Shown here: positions 45,486-55,189 of the stretch, piece by piece
How positions within the stretch are numbered: position 1 is the stretch's first letter
How the letters are laid out: every line of letters begins with the position of its first letter
Position numbers and translations under genes: made by a program
NCBI GenBank assembly: GCA_021776635.1
Contig: JAJFFN010000004.1
Span: forward strand, 29,457 to 93,456
Length of the DNA: 64,000 nucleotides
Reading direction: 5' to 3'
DNA from: Robiginitomaculum sp.
GTDB taxonomy: Bacteria > Pseudomonadota > Alphaproteobacteria > Caulobacterales > Maricaulaceae
The notes under the pieces: generated by a model
What the model saw: only the letters and a program-made list of their open reading frames with translations
The model's database searches: none
What the model was told of the DNA's origin: nothing

Positions 45486-46988
45486 CTAGCCTTCGTAATT
45501 ATCTGCGACCCAACGGTTCATAAGACGCGCACCAAAACCTGTTGCCCAAGAAGGTTCACGCGGATCGGTTCTAGATGCCTTCCAAGCCATACCAGCAATA
45601 TCAATATGTGCCCACGGAATATTTCCGACAAACCGTTGCAAGAACTGCCCTGCTGTAATTGAACCTGCGCCTGCACCAGGCCCCGTAATATTTTTCATAT
45701 CCGCATTGGGGCTATCTATTAATTTATCGTAAGCTTTATTCAAAGGAAGGCGCCAAACGGCCTCCGTAGAGTTGTCTGCTGCTGCTTGTAATTGTTCCGC
45801 TATGTCGTCTGAATTGGCAAACATGCCTGCATGTTCATGACCAAGTGAAACAATAATAGCGCCCGTTAATGTCGCTAGATTTACCATGGCTTTTGGCTTA
45901 AACTTTTCTTTGGCATACCAAAGAGCATCGGCCAGAACCAAACGACCTTCAGCGTCAGTATTTTGCACTTCAATGGTTTGGCCGGACATAGACGTGACAA
46001 TATCGCCAGGGTTTTGTGCTTTGCCGTCTGGCATATTTTCTACCAAGCCAACAATTCCAATTACATTTGCTTTGGCCTTGCGCCCTGCAATGGCACGCAT
46101 AGCACCAACAACCGCAGCCGAACCGCCCATATCGCCTTTCATATCCCACATGCCTGCACCTGGCTTGAGCGATATCCCGCCCGTGTCAAAGGTCACACCT
46201 TTGCCAACCAAACAGACAGGCTTTGCGCCCTTTTTACCACCATTCCATTTCATTATGACTAGTTGTGATGCTCTTGGTGATCCTTGCCCAACACCAAGCA
46301 GCGCACCCATACCCAGTTTTTTCATTTGCGCTTCACCAAGAATTTGCACCTGTAAACCAAGCGCTTCCATTTTTTTGATGCGAGCAGCATAGCTTGTCGG
46401 ATAAAGCTTATTTGCTGGTTCCATAACCAAATCTCGGGCCATATTGGTGCCATCGCCAACAGGACCATAAAAATTATTCCACGCTTTTCGAGCCTGAGAC
46501 GGGTTCTCAATTGCAATTTTGACATTTTTGAGCGTAGGTTTCTTATTCGCAGCTAGTTTTGTGCGGTATTTATCAAACCGGTATGATGCCAGTACTGCAC
46601 CAAGTGCAGCTTGCGCTGCATCTGTCGGTGTTAGATCATGGCCGTCTAAATGCAATACCAGAGTAGTTTCGCCGCTCATTAGTAAGGTTTTTGTCACCCG
46701 AGCGCCAAAATTTTCAGCTTTAAATTCGGCTAGAGGGCCACACCCGGTAACCAATAAACGGTTGGTTTTGGTACCATCTGGCCCAACGATTTGAACACTT
46801 TTTCCAGCCTTACCATCTACATTACCAGCTTTTGCCGCCGCAGACACACGTTTCTTCGCAAGCTTGTCATAGGATTTATAAGCATTGGACAACTTAGCCC
46901 CTTTGAACACTGGCAAAACGGCAACCGACTTTAATTGGCCTTCTTTGATTTCAGGGTTGATAAAACTGATTTTCACGTGGTGCTCCAT
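45486..46988 (-). CDS. pepA: Leucyl aminopeptidase
   Basis: A 500-residue M17 metallo-aminopeptidase. The signature NTDAEGRLVLADAL near residue 340 and the di-metal region KGVTFDTGGISLKPGAGMWDMK are present, with MKGDMGGSAAVVGA carrying conserved metal ligands. The N-terminal macro-like domain covers about 1-170. The cytosolic enzyme trims N-terminal residues from peptides; E. coli PepA also binds DNA, which cannot be inferred here. It is the first gene of a pepA-holC unit and diverges from lptF. Confidence 0.95.
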   Translation of the reverse strand: MEHHVKISFINPEIKEGQLKSVAVLPVFKGAKLSNAYKSYDKLAKKRVSAAAKAGNVDGKAGKSVQIVGPDGTKTNRLLVTGCGPLAEFKAENFGARVTKTLLMSGETTLVLHLDGHDLTPTDAAQAALGAVLASYRFDKYRTKLAANKKPTLKNVKIAIENPSQARKAWNNFYGPVGDGTNMARDLVMEPANKLYPTSYAARIKKMEALGLQVQILGEAQMKKLGMGALLGVGQGSPRASQLVIMKWNGGKKGAKPVCLVGKGVTFDTGGISLKPGAGMWDMKGDMGGSAAVVGAMRAIAGRKAKANVIGIVGLVENMPDGKAQNPGDIVTSMSGQTIEVQNTDAEGRLVLADALWYAKEKFKPKAMVNLATLTGAIIVSLGHEHAGMFANSDDIAEQLQAAADNSTEAVWRLPLNKAYDKLIDSPNADMKNITGPGAGAGSITAGQFLQRFVGNIPWAHIDIAGMAWKASRTDPREPSWATGFGARLMNRWVADNYEG

Positions 46989-47152
46989 AATTACGCTATG
47001 ATTAGGGTCAGGACTTATTAATTTGTACTTTACTGAAACTTAAAGGTTTAAGTCCGAGTCGATAGTGGTAAACTATATGTGCATGCGCTAGAACACGCAA
47101 CACATTCGGTTGCAATTTTGAGCAAAAGATACGCATTACGGTAAAAGGGTAT

Positions 47153-48304
47153 ATGAAGTTATTACAAACATATTTTCTTAGGCAAACCCGCACCCCACTT
47201 TTGTTGTCATTATCGGCTCTATCGGTGCTTGCACTTCTTACACAGAGTTTATCCACACTTGATTTGATAACCCAAAACCGTCAATCAGCAGTAACGTTTT
47301 TATATATTACTGTCCTAGCTCTACCGCAATTATTCAGCATCATAATGCCGCTCGCCGTGTTCATGGCGATGTTATATGCTCTGAACCGATTAAATATGGA
47401 TAGTGAATTGGTGGTTGCCAAAGCTTCGGGGTTTAGCCCGTGGCAAATTGCCAGTCCTGGACTTCGTATTGCAAGCTATGCATTGGTTGCTCATTTGTTG
47501 ATCAATCTTTTTGTTCAACCATATACATTTCGTCTCATGCGCAAAGCCTTGCTTGATGTACGTACAGATGTCGCAGCGCGGATGGTACATGCCGGAGAAT
47601 TTACATCCCCGTCACGTGGGTTAACTTTTTACGCAAGTGAAATATTACCTACAGGCCTTATGCGTGACGTGCTGATTTATGATGGACGAAGCGCGGAAAG
47701 CCCATTGACTTATACCGCGATAGAAGGACTAGTTAGTACCTCTCCTGAAGGCAAGACACATTTCACCTTGTTTAATGGCAATGTGTCTTTCTTAACCGAC
47801 ACAGGTAATATGGACATCACATATTTCGACAAAACCACATATGATCTAACAGAAATTTTAGCAGTAGATCCGGTTTTACGTTTAAAAACATCGGATAGAT
47901 ATTTGCACGAGCTATTTGTGCCAGACCCTGCAGATTACGCCGTTATTCGGTACAAAAACGAATATTTGGCCGAAGGTCATAGCCGCCTAGCGACCCCACT
48001 GTATAATTATGCATTGGTTTTATTAGCCCTCGCTTTTCTTGTTCGCGGAGAACACCAAAAAATGGGCTATGCACGCCGTTTAGCAATTGCAGGAACACTT
48101 GGCTTTACCGTGCGTCTTGCAGGATTTGCATTGGCTTCAGCGGCGGAAAAAGACAATGCTATGAACGCGGCACAATATGGTCTCCCCTTGCTAGTATCAA
48201 TAATTGCAATTTGGTATTTACTACATAACCGTAGAGCAAATGCCATTTTCCGGTTACGCAATCCTATATCTGGAATACCTAATCAGGCTGGAGTGACAGC
48301 CTGA
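47153..48304 (+). CDS. lptF: LPS export ABC transporter permease LptF
   Basis: A 383-residue inner-membrane permease of the YjgP/YjgQ family that, with LptG and LptB, extracts lipopolysaccharide and drives it to the outer membrane. Three transmembrane helices flank each end of a periplasmic beta-jellyroll domain (about 120-270). The LPTPLLLSLS-like start and ALNRLNMDSELVVAKASG near 85 are typical. It overlaps lptG by one base (TGATG), showing coupling. The usual order is lptF then lptG. Confidence 0.95.
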   Translation: MKLLQTYFLRQTRTPLLLSLSALSVLALLTQSLSTLDLITQNRQSAVTFLYITVLALPQLFSIIMPLAVFMAMLYALNRLNMDSELVVAKASGFSPWQIASPGLRIASYALVAHLLINLFVQPYTFRLMRKALLDVRTDVAARMVHAGEFTSPSRGLTFYASEILPTGLMRDVLIYDGRSAESPLTYTAIEGLVSTSPEGKTHFTLFNGNVSFLTDTGNMDITYFDKTTYDLTEILAVDPVLRLKTSDRYLHELFVPDPADYAVIRYKNEYLAEGHSRLATPLYNYALVLLALAFLVRGEHQKMGYARRLAIAGTLGFTVRLAGFALASAAEKDNAMNAAQYGLPLLVSIIAIWYLLHNRRANAIFRLRNPISGIPNQAGVTA

Positions 48305-49401
48305 TGCCAACCTTAAACAAATATATTGCCATTCGCGTGCTGATCTCCATTTTTTTGGCTTTTGTGGTCATTACCAGTATAATAATGTTGGTAGACTTCG
48401 TAGAGACCTCGCGTAATTTAGGATCCGAGTCTGATGCCTCAATGGTGGCCGTGCTCTATCTCACTTTTCTTAATATGCCGATGTTAGTTGAAAAAACCAT
48501 TCCTTTTGTTGTTCTATTTGGTGTCATGGGCGCATATTTTTTATTAAACAGGCATTCTGAATTGATTGTATTGCGAGCTTCAGGCTTATCCGTTTGGCGA
48601 TTTTTAAGGCCGGCAATAATTGTAACCGCTTTGTTAGGTGTCCTTTGGGCGATGGCTTTTAATCCCCTAGCTGCCCTTTCCCAACACAAACACAAAGATG
48701 TTATGAATTCTTTTTCGGTAGACGGTGCTGTGGGTAATATAAAAGAAAAAGATATCTGGTTGCGTGAAGGCAGTGAAGGTGGATATGTCGTAATCCATGC
48801 CGCATCGGCAAATATTGAAAAACATCTCTTATTTGACGTAACTTTTTATACACTCAACATTACACCAGATGACAATATTGAATTGTCGACAAGGTTTGAT
48901 GCCAAAAAAGCCGAACTAGCCAAAAACGGGTATTGGATATTGACTACAGTCATAGAGAACGAAGACGGAAATGCACCAAGGAAATATCAATCAATTTCAA
49001 GAACAACGACCATTAATTGGGAAACCTTACGTGCCAGATCACAATCTGGTAAAAGCCCACAATTTTGGCAAATACAGGCTGAGATTCAAAAAGCTAGAAA
49101 TGCGGGCTTTGATGCCACGCGCCTCATTATGCATCTGCATAAACTACTAGCATTACCATTAACGCTGATTGCCATGGCGGTCATCGCGGCAGGCGCATCC
49201 TTGAACATGGCGCGAGAAGGTGGCACCTTGCGGCTGCTTATTTCCGGGAGCGCATTAGGTTTTGGTGTTTATTTCATTGATAATTTAATTGGGGCATTTG
49301 GTGAAACAGGCACATTGCCACCTGTTGTTGCCGCTTGGTCTGTACCGTTACTTGTGTTATCTTGCGGCTTGGTGTTTCTATCGTGGGTGGAAGATGGGTA
49401 G
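48304..49401 (+). CDS. lptG: LPS export ABC transporter permease LptG
   Basis: The 365-residue partner of LptF. The family mark LNRHSELIVLRASGLSVWRFL near residue 78 and three helices at each end around a periplasmic domain are present. FDNLIGAFG near 320 and the C-terminal helix follow the normal plan. The ATG overlaps the lptF stop codon. The SurA-like gene follows after 80 bases. Confidence 0.94.
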   Translation: MPTLNKYIAIRVLISIFLAFVVITSIIMLVDFVETSRNLGSESDASMVAVLYLTFLNMPMLVEKTIPFVVLFGVMGAYFLLNRHSELIVLRASGLSVWRFLRPAIIVTALLGVLWAMAFNPLAALSQHKHKDVMNSFSVDGAVGNIKEKDIWLREGSEGGYVVIHAASANIEKHLLFDVTFYTLNITPDDNIELSTRFDAKKAELAKNGYWILTTVIENEDGNAPRKYQSISRTTTINWETLRARSQSGKSPQFWQIQAEIQKARNAGFDATRLIMHLHKLLALPLTLIAMAVIAAGASLNMAREGGTLRLLISGSALGFGVYFIDNLIGAFGETGTLPPVVAAWSVPLLVLSCGLVFLSWVEDG

Positions 49402-49481
49402 CCCTATGCAATTGCTAAGGATGCTGTTGCACAAAGTTAAAAAATGTCTTAGTTAAGGCAAAATTCTAAGGATAAGCTTTA

Positions 49482-50738
49482 ATGAAAATTTCTTCATCAA
49501 AATTATTGAAACTAATTACACTCACATTAATGGCGCAATTTGCGTTTTTTGCCCCAGTACAGGCACAATCGTCACATGGGATAGCAGCCGTTGTAAATGA
49601 TGACGTCATTACGACGTATGATCTACGTCAGCGCAGCCTTTTCATGATGGCAACACAGGGCATTGAACCTACTGATGAATCTAAACGTAGAATTTTGGCA
49701 CAAGCAATGCGCAATCTCGTTGATGAGAAGTTACAAATTCAAGAATCGAAGAAATACGAACAAACAATTTCTACAGAGGCTGTGAACAATGGTGTACGTA
49801 ATTTAATTAGCCGAAACGGTATCAGTATAGAAGAATTTGCCCAAAGGCTTGCCGCATCCGGGATTTCAATGAGTACTTTGCAAGATCAAATCCGAGCCGA
49901 AATAGCCTGGCAACGCATTATTGGGGGCTTATATGGATCTCGTATTCGTATCAGTGATGCTCAAATTGACGAAACGCTTGATCGTGTTACAGCAAATGCC
50001 GATAAGCCAAGCTATCGTGTTGCTGAAATATATATTGAAGCCTCAGAGGATATAGGTGGTATGAACGGTGCCATGCAAGGGGCGGATGCAATGATCAAGC
50101 AACTTGGTACCGGTGTACCGTTTCAAATTTTGGCGCAACAATTTTCTTCTGCACCGTCTTCTGCCAAAGGTGGTGATATTGGATGGATACGTGAAGGCGA
50201 GCTTCGCGAAGAAGTCAATGCTGTGATAATGAATTTGGAAAAAGGACAAATTTCAAAACCCATTCCTGTACCTGGTGGTGTTTATGTGATTGCGCTCGCC
50301 GACAAACAGATTTCCACCTCTGAAACATTTTACAAGCTTAGCCAAATTAATTTTAAAATTGATAGTGTCCCTGATTTGGATGCGGCAAAAACGGCGTTGA
50401 AAGCAGCTGCTGATGCCGTGCAGTCTTGTGAGACTTTAGCAAAAGACATCAAAGCTTTTGACGGCGTTGGCAGCAATGACATGGGTGAGATTAAATCTGC
50501 AGATTTAACCGAAGAAATTTTAAAAACTTTGGAAGCAACAGATGTAGGTAAAGTTTCTGAGCCTATGGAAGTTGGAAACCTATTGATTTCCGTAATGGTT
50601 TGTGATCGCACCACCAGGGGGTCGGGTATTCCCTCACGTGATGAAGTTGAAAATAGGTTGCTAAACCAACAAGAAGCGCAGGCATCGCGGCGTCATTTAA
50701 GGGATTTACGCCGGAAAGCGACAATTGTTTCGCGCTAA
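49482..50738 (+). CDS. surA: SurA-like periplasmic peptidyl-prolyl isomerase / chaperone
   Basis: A 418-residue exported protein with a signal peptide ending VQAQ near residue 29. The SurA N domain (AAVVNDDVITTYDLRQRS) covers about 30-165, then a parvulin-like PPIase domain (about 170-280; FSSAPSSAKGGDIGWI and LEKGQISKPIPVPGGVYVI). A C-terminal helical segment contributes to the chaperone core. In characterised species SurA assists folding of outer-membrane proteins such as LptD, consistent with lptFG upstream. It overlaps the pdxA start by 14 bases. Confidence 0.9.
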   Translation: MKISSSKLLKLITLTLMAQFAFFAPVQAQSSHGIAAVVNDDVITTYDLRQRSLFMMATQGIEPTDESKRRILAQAMRNLVDEKLQIQESKKYEQTISTEAVNNGVRNLISRNGISIEEFAQRLAASGISMSTLQDQIRAEIAWQRIIGGLYGSRIRISDAQIDETLDRVTANADKPSYRVAEIYIEASEDIGGMNGAMQGADAMIKQLGTGVPFQILAQQFSSAPSSAKGGDIGWIREGELREEVNAVIMNLEKGQISKPIPVPGGVYVIALADKQISTSETFYKLSQINFKIDSVPDLDAAKTALKAAADAVQSCETLAKDIKAFDGVGSNDMGEIKSADLTEEILKTLEATDVGKVSEPMEVGNLLISVMVCDRTTRGSGIPSRDEVENRLLNQQEAQASRRHLRDLRRKATIVSR

Positions 50739-51720
50739 ACCACTCGCCCTTACCCTAGGTGATCCGGCTGGCATTGGGCCGGAAATTACACATAAAGCGT
50801 GGCAATCATTGCGCAATGAAAATGTGTGTTTTTTTGTCATTGGCGACCCAAAGCTTTACCCAGATGTTAGCTTAATCAATGCACCTGATCAGGTCGCAAC
50901 CTATTTTTCCAATACACTACCAGTGCTCCCTATCGACTGCCCACATATCACACCAGGAAAACCAAAAACAAGCTCGGCTGACGCCATAATCAAGTCCATA
51001 GAAATAGCCGTAAAACTTGCGCAAGATGGTCATGTTAGTGGGATCGTTACCAATCCAATTGCCAAGGAAGTTTTATACCGAGCAGGTTTTTCTCATCCAG
51101 GGCACACGGAATTTTTGGCACAACTAACGCAAGCACCCTTGCCAGTGATGATGCTGTGCGCACAAGATTTACGTGTCGCACTTGTCACAATTCACATGGC
51201 ATTACAGGATGTAGCTGAGACTATTACGGAGAGCTTAATTATCCGCACAGCAAAAATTTTGCACAATGCTTTGCAACAAGATTTTGGTATAAAAAATCCG
51301 CGTATTGCTATGGCAGGCTTAAATCCCCATGCTGGCGAAAATGGGGCATTGGGCCATGCGGAGGTTGAAATTTTGAACCCAGCCGCTACAAAATTGCGCA
51401 GTGATGGTGTCAATATATCAGACGCACGCCCAGCCGACACTCTATTTCATGCAGAAGCACGACTAGGATATGATGCGGTTTTGGCAATGTATCACGATCA
51501 AGGTCTGATCCCTGTTAAAACAATTGATTTCCATGGTGGTGTAAATACAACACTGGGCCTGCCTATTATCAGAACGTCACCAGACCACGGCACGGCCTTT
51601 GATTTGGCCGCCAGCAGTAGCACAAGGAATAGTGGGGCAAGGCCAGACAGTCTTATTGCTGCCATTAAAGCGGCACATGCCATGGGTGATTGTCGGACAA
51701 ACGCTAAGATAGCTTCTTGA
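50725..51720 (+). CDS. pdxA: 4-hydroxythreonine-4-phosphate dehydrogenase
   Basis: A 331-residue NAD-dependent enzyme of pyridoxal 5'-phosphate synthesis. The opening ALTLGDPAGIGPEI, the metal-site FSHPGHTEFLA near residue 128 and YHDQGLIPVK near 255 are signatures. The ORF begins with TTG at 50725, 14 bases inside the SurA-like gene. No ATG precedes the conserved GDPAGIGPE motif, so TTG is the likely start. It overlaps rsmA by four bases (TTGA). Confidence 0.95.
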   Translation: MFRAKPLALTLGDPAGIGPEITHKAWQSLRNENVCFFVIGDPKLYPDVSLINAPDQVATYFSNTLPVLPIDCPHITPGKPKTSSADAIIKSIEIAVKLAQDGHVSGIVTNPIAKEVLYRAGFSHPGHTEFLAQLTQAPLPVMMLCAQDLRVALVTIHMALQDVAETITESLIIRTAKILHNALQQDFGIKNPRIAMAGLNPHAGENGALGHAEVEILNPAATKLRSDGVNISDARPADTLFHAEARLGYDAVLAMYHDQGLIPVKTIDFHGGVNTTLGLPIIRTSPDHGTAFDLAASSSTRNSGARPDSLIAAIKAAHAMGDCRTNAKIAS

Positions 51721-52568
51721 CTTCGCCGCTAAACACCCTACCGCCTTTGCGCGACGTATTACAAAGGCACGACTTGTTTGCCAAGAAAAGTTTAGGGCAA
51801 CATTTTTTATTAGACCTCAACCTTACAGATAAAATCGCGCGGCTTGCTGCCCCGCATCCTACCGTATTAGAGGTCGGCCCTGGACCTGGTGGATTGACCC
51901 GTTCCTTATTGCAAGCCGGTGCCCAGCAAGTCGTTGCAATTGAAAAAGACGAGCGTTTTATTCCGCCGCTACAAGATATATTAAAAGTCTCTGATGGACG
52001 GCTTATCATCAAGAACGCGGATGCTCTACGCGTGGATCCAAGCATGTTTACAGATAATCACCCCATGCGGATATGCGCAAACCTCCCTTATAATGTTGGT
52101 ACGAAATTATTAATCAACTGGCTAACTGCAACACCAATTTTTTGGGATCGGATGGTTTTGATGTTACAAAAGGAAGTCGCAGAACGCGTCATCGCGGTTC
52201 CTAAGAGCAAGGCCTATGGTCGCCTTGCCGTTTTAGCAGGCTCGGTCGCAGAAGGGCATATTGCTATTGATATACCTGCACGTGCTTTCACCCCGCCGCC
52301 AAAAGTAGACAGTGCCGTTATTGTGCTTAATATACTCTCTGAAGACAAAAGATTTTCCGACTTAATAACCCTCGGGAAAGTTACCGCCGCAGCATTTGGT
52401 CAACGCCGCAAAATGTTGCGTAAATCATTAAAACCATTAGCAATGTCTAATAATATTTCATTGGATGAATGGTTAGAAGCATCTGAAATAAATCCAACAG
52501 ATAGGCCCGAGACCATTGATATTAAAGGATTTCATAGATTGGTAGTAAATTTACAAACCCTCAGTTAG
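51717..52568 (+). CDS. rsmA: 16S rRNA (adenine(1518)-N(6)/adenine(1519)-N(6))-dimethyltransferase
   Basis: A 283-residue KsgA/RsmA enzyme that dimethylates two adenines in the 3' hairpin of 16S rRNA during ribosome assembly. The SAM-binding LEVGPGPGGLT near residue 45 and the catalytic NLPYNVGT near 118 are intact, and KKSLGQHFLLD precedes them. The start is TTG at 51717, overlapping the pdxA stop as TTGA. The gene converges with and overlaps gmk by 18 bases. The surA-pdxA-rsmA order is conserved in proteobacteria. Confidence 0.95.
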   Translation: MTSPLNTLPPLRDVLQRHDLFAKKSLGQHFLLDLNLTDKIARLAAPHPTVLEVGPGPGGLTRSLLQAGAQQVVAIEKDERFIPPLQDILKVSDGRLIIKNADALRVDPSMFTDNHPMRICANLPYNVGTKLLINWLTATPIFWDRMVLMLQKEVAERVIAVPKSKAYGRLAVLAGSVAEGHIAIDIPARAFTPPPKVDSAVIVLNILSEDKRFSDLITLGKVTAAAFGQRRKMLRKSLKPLAMSNNISLDEWLEASEINPTDRPETIDIKGFHRLVVNLQTLS

Positions 52569-53225
52569 TGCTTTTACAAATGGACCTAACCACATTTGCC
52601 GGCGACGCTTCATACGCTCCGCAGATACAATTGTCCGTAATTCTTGCATGGCAATTTCCAAATCATCATTGACGATAATATAATCATATTCAGCCCAGTG
52701 GCTAATCTCCCCTTCAGACTTTGCCATTCGTTTGGCGATGACCGATGCACTGTCTTGTGCACGCGTGTGAAGACGACTTTCAAGTTCACGTTTGCTTGGA
52801 GGTAATATAAATATCTTAACAAGATCATCGCCCGCAGCTTGCGTTAATTGCTGTGCACCTTGCCAATCAATGTCGAACAAAACATCATTTCCTTCTGCAA
52901 GGGCTGTTTCCACAGGCGGGCGCGGCGTACCGTAATAATTATCAAATACCTTTGCGTGTTCAAGAAATTCGCTGTCCTCAATCATTTCCGCAAATTTAGT
53001 TTTACCAATAAAATAATAATCCACACCCTCTTCTTCGCCGGAGCGCGGTCGTCGGGTCGTCGCAGAAACTGACATCCTCATATTTGGATTGTCCGCTAGG
53101 AGCTTGCGGGTCATTGTGCTTTTACCAGCCCCAGAGGGCGACGACAATACAACCATCAGACCACGGCGATTTTGTTTTATTTTCTTCAGATTATTTGCGT
53201 TGTTATTTGAACCTTTATTCGACAT
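52551..53225 (-). CDS. gmk: Guanylate kinase
   Basis: A 224-residue enzyme phosphorylating GMP. The P-loop LSSPSGAGKST near residue 25 and the segment SATTRRPRSGEEEGVDYYF near 58 are intact, as is DIDWQGAQQL near 108. I chose ATG 53225, overlapping the yicC stop by 11 bases; the ORF opening at 53255 lies fully inside yicC. A basic N-terminal extension (NNLKKIKQNRR) precedes the catalytic domain. Confidence 0.95.
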   Translation of the reverse strand: MSNKGSNNNANNLKKIKQNRRGLMVVLSSPSGAGKSTMTRKLLADNPNMRMSVSATTRRPRSGEEEGVDYYFIGKTKFAEMIEDSEFLEHAKVFDNYYGTPRPPVETALAEGNDVLFDIDWQGAQQLTQAAGDDLVKIFILPPSKRELESRLHTRAQDSASVIAKRMAKSEGEISHWAEYDYIIVNDDLEIAMQELRTIVSAERMKRRRQMWLGPFVKALTEGL

Positions 53226-54096
53226 TGGCCGCTTGCTCCCTAAATTGTTCAACAAGGCTTTTAAGCTCCAAGCCGATTTTCGTCAGTGCTATGTCCGTCG
53301 ATTTTGAACATAATGTGTTAATCTCGCGTAATATTTCTTGTGATAGAAAATCCAACTTACGGCCAATTGGTGAACCTTGTTTTATGAGCATTAAAGCTTG
53401 TTTCAAATGAGCGCCAAGCCTGTCGAGTTCTTCGCGCACGTCTGCTTTAACTGCAAGGATTGCAGCCTCTTGTATCAATCTTTCTTTGGGGAGTTTATCT
53501 CCTAGTAATTCTTCAAAACGTTGGTTGAATTTTTGTTTGATTGCCTTGGATGTACTCGCCGAACATTCGCGTGCTTTAGCGGTTTCCTCCGCCATCGCCT
53601 TCACATTGCCTGTTAAAATCTTTGTTAAAGCCATGCCTTCAGACAAACGAGCTTCATTTAGTGCGTGTAGCATGGCTTCTAGGGATGTTAATAGTCGTTG
53701 ATTTCTCCGCTTGTATTTTGGATCAGCCGCACTAGGTACGACTTCTTCGACGACACCTTTAACGGCATATAGACCATCCAATTGCGCAGCTTTTATGCCG
53801 TTTTCTTTGTTAAGTTCGAAAGTCAAATTAACCAATGTACGCAACCATTCCGAGTTTAAACGGTAAGGCAAGTCTTGACCTGTTGTATGTATTTTCAAGT
53901 TAATTTGCAGGCTCCCTCGTTGGACCTGACTGCTGATTTGTTTGCGAATATGAGGCTCTAGGTTCTCAAAGCCGTCTGGCAATTTTAAACGAATATCGAG
54001 AGATTTTCCGTTAAGGGCTCGCACCTCCCAAACCCAAGACCAGTCTTCGAAAGACCCTTCCACCCGTCCAAAACCTGTCATGCTTTTAAGGGTCAC
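53215..54096 (-). CDS. yicC: YicC family endoribonuclease-like protein
   Basis: A 293-residue YicC protein. The family opening TLKSMTGFGR and the C-terminal GRKLDFLSQEILREINTL segment are present. E. coli YicC is reported to act as an endoribonuclease affecting a small RNA; its role here is inferred. I chose GTG 54096, overlapping the mltG stop as GTGA with AAGG seven bases upstream. The longer ORF from 54159 would add a lysine-arginine stretch that is really the mltG 3' end in another frame. Confidence 0.9.
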   Translation of the reverse strand: MTLKSMTGFGRVEGSFEDWSWVWEVRALNGKSLDIRLKLPDGFENLEPHIRKQISSQVQRGSLQINLKIHTTGQDLPYRLNSEWLRTLVNLTFELNKENGIKAAQLDGLYAVKGVVEEVVPSAADPKYKRRNQRLLTSLEAMLHALNEARLSEGMALTKILTGNVKAMAEETAKARECSASTSKAIKQKFNQRFEELLGDKLPKERLIQEAAILAVKADVREELDRLGAHLKQALMLIKQGSPIGRKLDFLSQEILREINTLCSKSTDIALTKIGLELKSLVEQFREQAANVE

Positions 54097-55181
54097 TGCT
54101 CCGCCTTTTTTTTTGCCTTTTTCGCGGCGCGTTTTCGGTCTCTTTCGACTTTTCGCCATTTTTTCACATTGTTATTGTGCTCACGTAGAGTTTTTGCAAA
54201 TGCGTGCCCACCACTTCCATCTGCCACAAAAAATATATCTTCTGTAACCATGGGATTAAGAACGGCGGCAATTGCTGCTCTACCTGGATTGCAAATAGGT
54301 GTTTTGGGAAGTCCAGAAATCTGATAAGTGTTCCAGTCCGTTTTGCGAGCGATTTCAGAACGCCTTAACCCGCGTCCCAATTTCTCACCGCCTGTAATCC
54401 CGTAGATTATTGTCGGATCAGACTCAAGCCTAATACCTTGATTAAGCCGATTCATAAACACACCTGCAACATGCTCACGTTCACTTTTTACACCCGTTTC
54501 TTTTTCAACAATTGATGCCAAAATGATGGCCTCATATTTCGATTTTATCGGCAGGCCGATTGCACGGTCTGACCATAGCTCATCAATTAAAGCCTCTTGT
54601 TCAGCCCGCATTTTCTTGACCAATTCCGTCTTGGTCATGGACTTGGGTAACATATAGGTCTCAGGTAGTAGTACGCCCTCCGTAGGTATGGTGGGAGCTA
54701 CTCCGGTAATACTATCAGTACGCACGATTTTTCTAATTATCTGCGCGCTGGTCAAACCTTCAGCAAAGGTAATCGGATATAAGATGGCTTGCCCATCGGT
54801 TAAAATTTCATAGACGTCGCGCATACTTGCTTTTGGCGGAATAGCGTATTCACCAGCCTTGAGACTTGTTTCACCACCGTCAAATTTGACAAACATTTTA
54901 AATGTACCCGAACTGCTGATGACCCCCTGATGTTTTAGTTTTTTTGATATAGACGACAGACCTGTTCCCTTTTCTATTTCAAAGACTTGCTCGGTAGTAA
55001 GGGGTCCATCATGAATATAACTATATTTCAATATCGCATAACCAATGATGACAAATGCCATGGCGAATGTAGTGAATGCAATAATCATCATAGTGGCTAT
55101 GCCAAACGCATGGCGTTTTGTCAGGCCACCTTCTTGGTTGCCTTGATGTTGGTTGGAGTTTTTTGGATTCGCTTGGGTCAT
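54093..55181 (-). CDS. mltG: Endolytic murein transglycosylase
   Basis: A 362-residue inner-membrane YceG-family enzyme that cleaves nascent peptidoglycan strands. One transmembrane helix (ATMMIIAFTTFAMAFVIIGYA, from about residue 30) precedes a periplasmic LysM-like region and the catalytic domain. The catalytic glutamate is in ILASIVEKETG near 220. The very basic C-terminal tail (about KRAAKKAKKKAEQ) is unusual in charge density and may bind anionic cell-wall or membrane components, which is speculative. It follows fabF by eight bases. Confidence 0.93.
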   Translation of the reverse strand: MTQANPKNSNQHQGNQEGGLTKRHAFGIATMMIIAFTTFAMAFVIIGYAILKYSYIHDGPLTTEQVFEIEKGTGLSSISKKLKHQGVISSSGTFKMFVKFDGGETSLKAGEYAIPPKASMRDVYEILTDGQAILYPITFAEGLTSAQIIRKIVRTDSITGVAPTIPTEGVLLPETYMLPKSMTKTELVKKMRAEQEALIDELWSDRAIGLPIKSKYEAIILASIVEKETGVKSEREHVAGVFMNRLNQGIRLESDPTIIYGITGGEKLGRGLRRSEIARKTDWNTYQISGLPKTPICNPGRAAIAAVLNPMVTEDIFFVADGSGGHAFAKTLREHNNNVKKWRKVERDRKRAAKKAKKKAEQ

Positions 55182-55189
55182 GCCCTAGC

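Noticed and set aside
45886..46392. Plus-strand ORF opposite pepA
   Set aside because: It is antisense to conserved pepA coding sequence and shows no domain signatures.
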